64,000 nucleotides of DNA from Anas platyrhynchos (lineage: Eukaryota > Chordata > Aves > Anseriformes > Anatidae), in contig NC_092621.1 of assembly GCF_047663525.1 (NCBI RefSeq), positions 10,141,001 through 10,205,000 of the forward strand. Direction: 5' to 3'. This document shows positions 43,198 to 52,340 of the stretch, piece after piece. A program made the position numbers and the translations under genes. Position 1 is the first letter of the stretch, and every line of letters begins with the position of its first letter. The notes beneath the pieces were generated by a model that did no database searches, was not told where the DNA came from, and saw only the letters and a list, made by a program, of their open reading frames with translations.

Positions 43198-43345
43198 CCC
43201 CCAAACCCTCCCTGATCCCAAAACCCCCCTGACAGCCCCCAAACCCCCCTGATAGCCCCAAACCCCCCTAACACCCCCCAAGTCCCCCTGACACCCCCAA
43301 ACCCCCCTAACACCCCCAAGCCCCCCTGACACCCCAAGCCCCACA
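43198..43345. repeat. C-rich minisatellite in PIGO intron
   Basis: About nine imperfect copies of a 15-17 bp unit resembling CCCCCAAACCCCCCTGACA. The PIGO sense strand is therefore a run of GGGGGTTTGGGGG-type blocks, able in principle to form G-quadruplexes. It lies about 200-340 bp upstream of the PIGO start-codon exon, within the first intron. Confidence 0.85.
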
Positions 43346-43479
43346 CGCCGACCACCGCTCCCCCCCCACCGCCCCCCTGCCACCTCTCGCTCCCCAGCGC
43401 CCCTTCCCCGTGCCCCCACTCCCCTCAGCCTCCCCCAAAATCCCCCCACTGTCCTCCCCCACCGCTCCGGGCCCTTCCC

Positions 43480-43680
43480 CACCCTTCTCACCCCCCCCCC
43501 ACCCCGGGCACCCCCCGGCCCTCCCTCACCTGCGGCCCCCGCGGCCCGGCCTCCGCCGCCCTCGGAAGCGCCCAGCGGCGGCGAGGCGAGGAGGAGGAGG
43601 CGGAGGCGACAGCGGCACCCGGCGGCCGGGAGCCGTTCCCCAGAGCCGAGTCCTCCAAAAAGGCTTTTTTTTTAGGGAGC
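43480..43680. promoter_or_regulatory. PIGO: PIGO promoter CpG island
   Basis: Short CpG-dense block upstream of the PIGO coding exons, rich in GGCGGCG and CCGCCGCC. No TATA box. The STOML2 poly(A) signal lies only about 0.5 kb further upstream. Confidence 0.55.
43530..43665 (-). other. PIGO: Probable noncoding first exon of PIGO
   Basis: The PIGO start ATG lies 1 nt inside an exon whose acceptor (CCCCGCAG|G) is at 43006-43007, so a 5' exon must exist. The best donor upstream is GCCGCAG|GTGAGGG at 43530/43529, in a CpG-rich block with many GCGG motifs between 43530 and 43630. The 5' end is not determined. This would make a 0.5-kb first intron containing the C-rich minisatellite. Confidence 0.6.
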
Positions 43681-44192
43681 TGAGACCCTCCCCCAAGCCC
43701 AGCCAGAGCGGGGGCTGCGTGGGTTAATGCAGCGCCGCGGAAAGGCTCGGGGAAAATCCCCTCCGCCAGACCCCTGCCTCAGACACGAAGCAATCCTGTG
43801 GGGTTTGGAGGGTTCCTGAGGGGGTTGTTCCCAAAAATGAGCACTTCTTGGGTCCCTGACACACTCCTGTGCTGCTCCCCTTCTCCTCAGAGCAGGCCAT
43901 GAGCCCTCGCTGGGCACTGACACCAGTTGCACCAGTACCCACTGCACCCCTGTCCCAGTCCCCATCCCCTGAGGACAGCAGCGACAGCTCGAGCTGCCAC
44001 ACGTGAGGTGAAACCCAGCCTGGTGCGAGGCTGCACGAAAATCCAGCCACAGGGACAGGCAGCCCACAGCCCCCCGGAGCAATCCTCTGAAGATTATCCA
44101 GCCCCCCGAGTTGGCTCAGGACGAACATCACCTCACCCTGCATCGATACACAGCCCTGAGCACCACCAGGATGTGCTGCAGCACCAGGACTA

Positions 44193-44198
44193 TTTATT
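44193..44198 (-). terminator. STOML2: STOML2 poly(A) signal
   Basis: AATAAA on the minus strand (TTTATT on +), 169 nt after the STOML2 stop codon. It is followed on the minus strand by GU-rich sequence (GGTGGTGCTC region). Gives a 3' UTR of about 0.19 kb. Confidence 0.75.
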
Positions 44199-44366
44199 AC
44201 ATGATTAAATCCAAATACAAAATTAGGGCTAAGGGAAGGAAAAGAAGAGAGTCCCACTGGGGAGGGCAGCGGAGCAGTGCTCCCCACAGCCCAGCAGGCC
44301 CTGAGCAAATATCCCCACTCTGGCAGGTGCTGCGCCGTCAGTGTGTCCAGTGTCCTCCAGGCCCCG

Positions 44367-47300
44367 CTAGCTGGAGGTCGCCTGCTCTGCCTTCAGCACC
44401 TCCGTGCTGGGGGGCTGGGGGTCCCCGTGGGCCGGAGGTATCTCGTCCTGAGTCTTCACAGCTTGCGTCTTGGTCAGCGTGGTGTAGATGCCCAGGGCCT
44501 GCAGGGAATGACAGAGCCATCAGGGAGGAGAGACAACGCACGCTTATGGGGACAGGGAAGGTCTCTGGAGAAGGCCCTGTGGGGCAGCAAGAAGTGTCCC
44601 TGCTGTGGGGCTGTGGCGATTTTGGACAGGGCACACACAGGGCTGGGACAGGGCAGGTCCCACAAGGAGGCAGGGCCCCAGCAGTCTCTAAAGGGGCTCT
44701 GTTCGTGGCCCTGATGTCGCTGTGCTACACCACAAGATCAGTCAGCCTCATGGAGGACTCCTGCCAGTTCAGTGGTGCCTTCAGTTACCCAAATCCCTGT
44801 TCAGTCCTTTTTCTTCAGGGATGGAGAGGGAAGAGGCAAACTTCCACCTCAAGGAGACAGAAAGTCATCACTCACCTCATATTTTTGCCAGCTTATTTTG
44901 GCACGAAGGGAAGGGTCCTGTCTCCTACAGCTGCAAGCTGGCTCAGGCCAGCCCCACAGCCAGGGGCTGCCACAACAGAGACCCTCCAGTTCCCACAGGA
45001 TGCTGCAAAGCAGCTTCCCCAGCCCACACCTTCTATTTCACACCCACCCACCAGGCCAAATTCCTCCTCATGTCCACACCTCTCCTCTCCCTGCACTACC
45101 ACCTCCTCAACAGGGGCTGCAAGCTTCACCTCCCTCAGCCTCTGACGAGAGGCAGGGTCTCTCCCCCTCCGACACTGACCTGTGCAACCATGTGGGTGAT
45201 GTCGCCAGTGTTGGCTGGCAGCAGGACCGTGTTGGAGTCTTTGGCAAGCTTGGAGAAGGCGTTCACGTACTGCTCGGCCACAGAGAGGGAGGCAGCCGCG
45301 CTACCGTGCTGTGGAGAGACGGCCGAGGCTCAGCATGAAGGAGGCTGATCCAGGCACTACCAAGAGCTCAGCCGTGCCCGCACCCCCAGCCTGCCCCAGG
45401 TGTCAGCAAAACTCTTTGCTAAGATGCCAGGGGGTATCTGCGAGGAAGCCAGGTGCCACCTCAGCTTTGGGATCACCTCCCCGTGCTGGCACCAAAGCTT
45501 TGGCTGCCCCAAGGAGCCCTCACTCACCTGCTGGGCCAGGGCAGCCGCCAGGAGCTGAATGGCCTCGGCCTTGGCCTTGGCCCTGACCAGCATGGCATTG
45601 GCTTCTCCTGCAAGGAAGCACGGAATGCAGATCAGAACTGTGACAACACGCTTGCAAGAAGTATATCAAGAAAACGTGGTGCATGCAACGCCTCCTTTTC
45701 TCTAACAATAGCACTACGATTGTCCTGCAACACTTCTCCTGCTGCCCCAGGCTTTGGGAAGCACCACCAGCTGCAGCACAGCCCAAGGGTCCCAGCAGGG
45801 AGGATGAGAGCAGCTGAGGCAGCCTGGCTCACAGCAGTGCAATCTGCTCCCAGGGAGCACCACCCCCCAGTACAGAGGGTTGCAGATCCCCTGGTGTTCA
45901 AGACATGTTCTAGCCAAAGGTGCTACCAGCAGCTTTGTTGATTTGCTCAGCCTTCTCAGCTTCCGACGCCAGGATCTGGGCCTGCTTCTGCCCCTCAGCC
46001 ACGTTGATAGCAGATTCCCGCGTCCCCTCTGACTCCAGCACTGTCGCACGCTTCCGTCGCTCTGCCTCCACCTGCAAACACAGGTCAGATGCCTGACAGC
46101 CCCTCGGGGGAATCCCACCCAAGGGGCAAGCACAGCAAAGACACTTCTATGTCCCTGCTGGGCAAGGGCAGCTTAGCAAAGGGTAAGAAGACAGCTACCG
46201 AACTGAGAGAGGGCTGGTTCTGCTTCCCAGACGCAGTTTGCTGCAGCAGTGAGCCCAAACCACACCACGCCACGCTGCCCCAGCCCTGGGCATGCTGCTC
46301 ACAATATGCCACACCGACTCCATGTGGGGCACTCGCTGTAACGCTGCTGGGCACCACCAGCTCACAGAAACTGCTGCCACAAACACCCACCAGCCCACAC
46401 AACCCTCCTCAGTCTGGTCCATATCTAACAGGCCAGCCTGCTTCCCCTCCTCCCCTTCCAGGCCTGCCCTGGGCTCCCTTTCCTCAAGGGGAGACCTCCA
46501 GCTCTGCAATTTGCTTCCTGCAGAGCCCAACAGGCCCCGGGGATTTTAAAAACAGCTGGCAGAGCTTGTATGTACTAGGCAGGGGTCACCACTGCAGAAA
46601 TAAGAATGGGGATTATTTACTCAACAGCTGTGTGCTCACAGCCAAAGTGCCAACAGGCTTCCCTCCCTGCAGGATGGCCCAGAGCGCAGCCAGCTCTGGA
46701 TGGAGAACAGCCTTGCTTCGTGGAAGAGGAAACTTCCCTCTCATTCCAGATTGCCCACCCAGAGAGACAAACCTGCATCTGCATAGATTCCTTCACCCTT
46801 GGGGGCACGTGGATGTCCTTAATCTCGTATCGCAGGCACCGGATGCCCCAGCAGTCTGAGGCTTGGTTGATTGCATCCACTATGTTGGCATTGAGGGACT
46901 CACGCTCCTGGCAGGCACAAAAAAAACAGCAGAGAACAAAGGAGAGGTGCTTAGCATGAGACAGGGGTCAGAAGGGAAACAGACACCTCGTCTTGTGGGC
47001 AAAGGTCAGCCAGAAAATCCCAACTCCACAAGTGTAGGGCAGGGCAAGAGGCTTCCCACATCTCTCAGAGGGGTCACCTTCTCCTAGAAAGGGCAGTGCC
47101 CCAAACTGAAATTGCTGATGCAAGCATCTGGTCTACAGCTGGATACAGAGATGTCCCAGGAACGCAAACAGCTCCTGCTTCTGTCCAGTAAGGGTTACAG
47201 CCCCCCTGAACCACTTCAGCCAAGACACTCATCACTGGGCCTAAGCAAAGTGTAGCTGACTTGATGCCAGATGTTGGCAGTGCTGGTATCCACCTCCCCT

Positions 47301-49568
47301 GCTCACCCGGAACACTCTGTCGAGGGAGAGTTTGCCAAGTTCAGATCTCATGGTGGTCTGGGCCAGCTGTGTCACGGCATATTCAGGATCCTCCACCCCA
47401 TAACTGGCCTGGGGAACAGAAGCAAAAACAAGAAGAGTCCGTGGTGTTGCTGAAAGGGATCCCAAAAGAGGCAAGGTGAGGAAAGGTTGTGCTAAGATGA
47501 AAAACCTGCCACAGACACCCCCATTGATTTCTTCCTCCAAGAGAGCAATCCCAACGAAGGGGATGCTCAGCCCACCCATTCGTGGAGCACAGCAAGCCCG
47601 ACAGAGGCTGCAGCGTGCATCTCAAAGAGAAAAAGGCCAGGAGAGGCTGGCCACGGCAGCCAGCTGTGTGAGGCTGTGCACGCAGAGCCTGCAGGGCACA
47701 GCCACGGGTGCGGGAGGCTGCAAGCTGCCTCGTGCCTCCAGGGTCAAGCTGGGCCCCAGGACAGCAGGGACGGTACCTTGTAGGGGTCCATGACCCGCAG
47801 ATAGAGCACTCCATCAATCTGCAGGGTGACGTTATCTGCCGGGAAAAGAATGACACATCCTGTTTACTAAAATGGAGGAGAAAAGGCATGGCAGCCCCCC
47901 TCTCCCCTGACAGAATTAATAGAGCTGGGCACAGTCATCCCTCTCCTTCCTGTTGTCAACAGCGTAGCATGGAGAGAGGGATCAGCTGAAATAGGTCTCC
48001 TTGTGTAAAATGCTTTGTCAGAAGGATCCCTAATTTCCCTACAAAGTGCCTCACTCTGCCTTTTAAATACACCAGAAACCTCAGGTGTCAAGATCAAAAC
48101 ATCTCATGCTGTAGCTATCTTAACAGGTAAAAGATTTAGGAGGGGAAAAAAAAAAAGAAACTTAACACCAGAATTATAACAGACAAGTCCACCAACCAGA
48201 TCCAGAATTTTTATGTGTCATTTACAAAAACCCAGGAGACTTTTCCTGGTTCAACAAATGAAAACTTTTGAAATCTGAAAAATTGATTATTGCCTGCTGT
48301 ATTCATCATGGCAAGAAGTGGAGCAGCCCAGAGGGGCTCAAGGGACCCCCAGGGGTTCTGCTGGTCATAGTGCCATGGGTATGGGCAAGTCTGGGTCCAC
48401 AGACATTTCTGCTCAGAAAGAGCAGTCAGGCACTGGGACGCTTTGCCCAGGGAGGTGGTGGCATCACCGTCCCTGGGGGTGTTCACGGAAAGGCTGGACG
48501 TGGTGCTTGGGGACAGGGTTTAGTGGGTGGCAGTACTCAGGAGATAGTTGGAGCAGATGATCTTGAAGGTCTTTTCCAACCCGAATGATTCTCTGATTCT
48601 AGGAGCCTGGGACATTTCCCCTCATCCCCACGCTGTCCCTTGTTCACCACAGATGCAGGGAAAGGGAAAGGGCAGGAGGCAGAGCCTGTTCCTTACCTAG
48701 GGTGACAGCTGATTGCTCTGGGACATTAATGACAATTTCTTTGAGACTCTGCACGTAACGAATCCGATCCAGCAAAGGGATGAGGAAATTCAAACCCTGC
48801 GGAAAAGGTGGGATCAGGCAGCTGAGCCCTGAAGCCAGGCAGAAGTTTGCCCACCCAGAGAGCGCCGTGCAAACAAACCCCAAGTACGCGACATGCTGCA
48901 GACGCTTCAGGCAGCGCAAACGCGGTGAGTTTAGGTTTCTCGCTGCTTTTAAAACACTATTTTAATAGAAATTAGTCAACAGGCACCTAAAAGGATGGCA
49001 GCCTGTCAGAATAATCCCAGGTGCTCTGACTGAAACCCCATGCAAACCACGCGCCCGGCCGCCGCCACAGGCACCTGCCAGCCCCCAGCAGGGCCGAAAA
49101 CCATCTCCTTACGGGCTCGAGGATGCGGTGGAACTTGCCCATCCTCTCCACCACCCAGGCCTCCTGCTGCGGCACGAAGAGCACCCCGATGTTGACGGGC
49201 AGGCCGGAGTTGAGCCGCTGCGGAGCTGGGGCCAGCCAGGCCGAACGCTTCAGCTGCTGGGCGCGCTGCGGGGACCGAGAGGCACAGCGTGGAGCCCCCT
49301 GACACCACCACCACCACCACCACCACCCTCCTCATCCTCATCCTCACCTTCCTCCCCCTCCACCCCGCACCCCGAGGTGCCCAAAGCGGGCTCAGCCCAC
49401 ACAGCGTGGCTGCCCACAGACCCCCCCCACCCCCTTCCCTCGCACCCCACGTTATTCATAAGGGGCCACAACCCCTCCACACCCCCTCCCCAGACCCTCC
49501 CGGCCCCCCCAGCGGCTCTGCCCCCCCGGCCGCACCCGCAGCAGCCCTGGCGCTGCCCGCCCCAGCAT
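44367..49568 (-). CDS. STOML2: STOML2 (SLP-2), mitochondrial stomatin-like protein 2
   Basis: Inner-membrane SPFH scaffold that binds cardiolipin and prohibitins and organises the PARL/YME1L protease hub. Coding exons in transcript order: 49568-49536, 49265-49113, 48796-48697, 47835-47777, 47408-47307, 46907-46773, 46071-45927, 45607-45528, 45308-45180, 44498-44367. They total 1068 nt: 355 aa plus TAG. Residues 1 to about 30 are rich in R, L and A without acids, as expected of a mitochondrial presequence. The SPFH core follows: [80 protein letters not shown] charged, alanine-rich helical segment ([16 protein letters not shown] ... [18 protein letters not shown]) forms the coiled coil. The C-terminal tail (exon 10) is low-conservation. 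Exon 1 donor is CGG|GTGCGG. All phases agree. Confidence 0.97.
48401..48600 (+). mobile_element. CR1 LINE 3' fragment in STOML2 intron 3
   Basis: Starts abruptly at AGACATTTCTGCTCAGAAAG, a block shared with 28071 in the FANCG CR1. It continues through GGCTGGACGTGGTGCTTGG and CAGATGATCTTGAAGGTC to the GATTCTCTGATTCT tail. Antisense to STOML2. The 80 bp to its left look unrelated to CR1. Confidence 0.92.
49302..49326. repeat. (CAC)n microsatellite
   Basis: About eight CAC units in STOML2 intron 1, followed by CCTCCTCATCCTCATCCTC. Confidence 0.85.
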
Positions 49569-49680
49569 CGCTGCCCCCCCAAAGCGCCGCCGCTCCCCGC
49601 CCGCCGCCCCGGAACCTCCCCGGGCCGCACCGCCTCTTCCGGAGCCCTCAATGCCGCCTCCCGGCTCTCCTCGGCGGCCA
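49460..49680. promoter_or_regulatory. STOML2: STOML2 promoter CpG island
   Basis: CpG-rich block surrounding STOML2 exon 1 (49536-49568), with GGGGCGGGC GC boxes on the minus strand just 5' of the ATG. The ATOSB poly(A) signal (49772-49777) lies about 200 bp upstream of the ATG, so the promoter must fit within a very small space. Confidence 0.6.
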
Positions 49681-49771
49681 CAAGCCTTGTGTTCCCTCCC
49701 CTTCGTGTCCCTCCCCCTCCTCCTCGTTCCCTCAGGGAGCTGTGCGTGAGGCAGGGCTCGGTCTCCAAACG

Positions 49772-49777
49772 TTTATT
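49772..49777 (-). terminator. ATOSB: ATOSB poly(A) signal
   Basis: AATAAA on the minus strand inside TTTTATTTAATAAACG, 824 nt after the ATOSB stop. Cleavage is expected near 49750. Confidence 0.7.
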
Positions 49778-49909
49778 AAATAAAACCCAACACAGAAGTA
49801 CCGGTGCGGCGCTGCGGGAAGGGGGGCGGATGGCTGCTGAGGCAGCTCTGCCCCCCCCACACCACCCTTCCCCGTCTCTTCCCCCCCCCCACCCCAAATT
49901 TACTGCCTC

Positions 49910-49932
49910 ACACACGCACACACACACACACG
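49910..49932. repeat. (CA)n microsatellite in ATOSB 3' UTR
   Basis: About eleven CA units with one CG interruption, within the inferred ATOSB 3' UTR. In the transcript this is a (UG)n run. Confidence 0.85.
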
Positions 49933-50074
49933 GCGACCTGCGGGGCTCCCTCAGCTCCGGGTTTGGCTCCCTCCTTCCTCTGTCCCAAGGGGCGAGGGGA
50001 TCCACCAACACGCACCCCCCCATGGTTCAGACATCACCGAGATGGTGCCCAGCGAGTCTCAGCCTCACCCCCAC

Positions 50075-50130
50075 CTTCTAACAGAGCCCCCCGGCTTCTA
50101 ACACAGCCCCCCGGCTTCTAACAGGGTCAC
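50075..50130. repeat. 20-bp tandem repeat, ATOSB 3' UTR
   Basis: The unit CTTCTAACAGAGCCCCCCGG starts at 50075, 50095 and 50115 (third copy partial), within the inferred ATOSB 3' UTR. Confidence 0.85.
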
Positions 50131-50600
50131 CCCCTCCCTCCACTTGGGGCCACGGCCGCCCTCGCTGTGCCCTGGCAGCCCCATGGGGCTGGGGGTGCAG
50201 CCCCCGCTGTTTGGGGCCTCATCCCGCACCTGTAGGGGGAAAAAAAGCAGCGCCTCCGATCCTCCACCCACCCAGTGACAATAAATACTAATAAATACAA
50301 ACTTTTTCCACGCTTTCAGCTCGCGCCCCGGGGATGGGCACGGGCAGCCTCCCCCCTTTGCCTCCAGCCGTGCCTCCCAGTTTGGGGCAGCAGCGGCAAA
50401 AACCCTGGGCACGTCCCTGGGGCTGCCCCCATCCCTCCTCATGAAGCCCCCTTGGCGATGGCAGGGGGGCACAGCCGCGACTTGGGGGCAGGTGAGGAGG
50501 GTGACACGTGAAGGTGGCAGGGCTTCATCTCTCCTTTACTCATCTCTCCCTGAAGCAGCGGGCTGGGAGCTCCCCGGCAGCCCCGGGGCGAGGGAGAAGG

Positions 50601-52300
50601 TCAGGCCCAGGGCGAGTAGCAGGGGTTCCTTGGCATCTCCGTGAAAGATTTCAGTTCGTAGGGGATCCCCGAGTCGACCTCGATCGACTTGCGGGAGAAA
50701 AGCAGCCGGATGTCGTCGTGAAGGTAGATCTTCCCCGACTTGGAGCTGTGAAACCTGGGAGGAGACTAGTGATAGGACTAGAGGGAATGGCCTCAAGTAG
50801 CACGCCAGGGGAGGTTCAGGTTGGAAATTAGAAATTTCTTCCCAGAAAGAGCAGTCAGGCATTGGAAAGGGGTGCCCAGGGAGGTGGTAGAGTCACCATC
50901 CCTGGGGGTTTTCAAGGAAAGGTTGGACGTGGTGCTTGGGGACAGGGTTTAGTGGGTGACAGTGGGGGTAGGGGGATGGTTGGAGCAGATGATCTTGAAG
51001 GTCTTTTCCAACCTTTATGATTCTGTGGAAGAGCCTCAGACTTGAAGGCAAGGGCAGCACAGCCTCATCAGGAGGTGGGGACACAACTCCTTCCCCTCCT
51101 ATGGCCTCTGGTCAAGGTGGCCACGCTCTGTTTGCCTCCAGAGGGACAGAGGTGGCTGCCATGGGGCAGGAGAACAGCTCCCTGCAGCTCTTCCAGTGCC
51201 AACAGCAGCTGGTCCTTGCTCTCCCCCAAGGCTATGGGGTCAGGCTGCCACCCCAGAGGGGGCTGCAAGTTTAGGTGAAGCAGGGACATAGGGAAGAGGG
51301 TTAGGGAGCCCAGGACAGGTCTCCATCCCACCCCATACGCCCTACCTCAGGTGCATCAGGTAGCAGAGGACCCTGCGGGGCGGGCTGGTGCCCGGTGGCT
51401 CGCTGGGGGCCACGGTGGCCCCTTCCTCCTCCCCCACGGGCACCAGGAAGATGCGGTGGCGCAGGAAGGTCATGTGGTTGGCCGGCATGTCCTGGAAGTC
51501 GTACGTCACCAAGAACATCTTCACCACAGTCTTGTTGGGGTTAAATAAGGTCTGGGGGTAGAGGATGGGTAGGTGGGGGGTCAGACTGGGAAGGGCCCAG
51601 GAACAGATCCATAGGACAGGGCTGGGGTGTCTGGGGGTGACAACAGAGGACACAAGGGACCAGAAGAGTTGTCCTTGCCCCGCACCAGCCCCAAATGGGC
51701 TTTGCCTGAGGCTCAGCTCTTGCCCAGTCCGTGTCCCTCACAGAAGAGCCAGCACAGGTCACTCTGAGCTGGCCCACAGCTTCATCCTCTGCACCCACCT
51801 CCACTCCCTTATTCCCATCCCATCCCCACTGCACATACACACCCCACCAGCATCATCCTTCCACACATCTCCTGCCCCCTTGTCTTCCTGCCAGCACCCT
51901 GGGGGTCCTGTGCTCCCTCCACTGTGCTTTCTTGGTGGCCATGCTGCTACTCTGCAGAAAAAATTCTGGCTGCTGCCCCAGCTAAGCAGCACAATACCAG
52001 AGACTCTCTGGATGCCCTGTCCCTGGCAGTGCTCAAGGCCAGGCTGGATGGGGCTTTGGGAAACCTGGTCTGGTGGGAGGTGTCCCTGCCCATGGCAGGG
52101 TGGTGGAATTAGATGGTTTTTAAAGTCCCTTCCAACCCAAGCCATTCTAAGATTCTGTGATTATGGAATATCTCCACCCCAGGCAGCAACAGGAGCCCAG
52201 CTACCACTCACCACTTGGATGGTTCCAGCTTTGGGGACACTGTAACCCTTCTTTCCCAAGGCCTCCAAGTCAATCACTCCCTGGGGCAAAATAAACAGCA

Positions 52301-52340
<40 letters not shown>

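Larger units (their letters stand above)
49750..50600 (-). other. ATOSB: ATOSB 3' UTR
   Basis: Inferred from the stop at 50601-50603 and the AATAAA at 49772-49777. Contains (UG)n, a 20-bp tandem repeat, and near 50277-50302 an AU-rich segment reading GUAUUUAUUAGUAUUUAUUG on the sense strand, with two AUUUA pentamers. Confidence 0.6.

Noticed and set aside
42435-43355. 306-codon minus frame continuing upstream of the PIGO ATG
   Set aside because: The upstream part is the GGGGTTTGGGG minisatellite translated as G/V/W repeats; the true start is the conserved [12 protein letters not shown] after an intron acceptor.
49128-50081. 317-codon open frame on + strand
   Set aside because: Runs antisense through STOML2 exons 1-2 and their CpG-rich flank; proline- and serine-rich translation from C-rich DNA with no family resemblance. 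Openness is explained by base composition.
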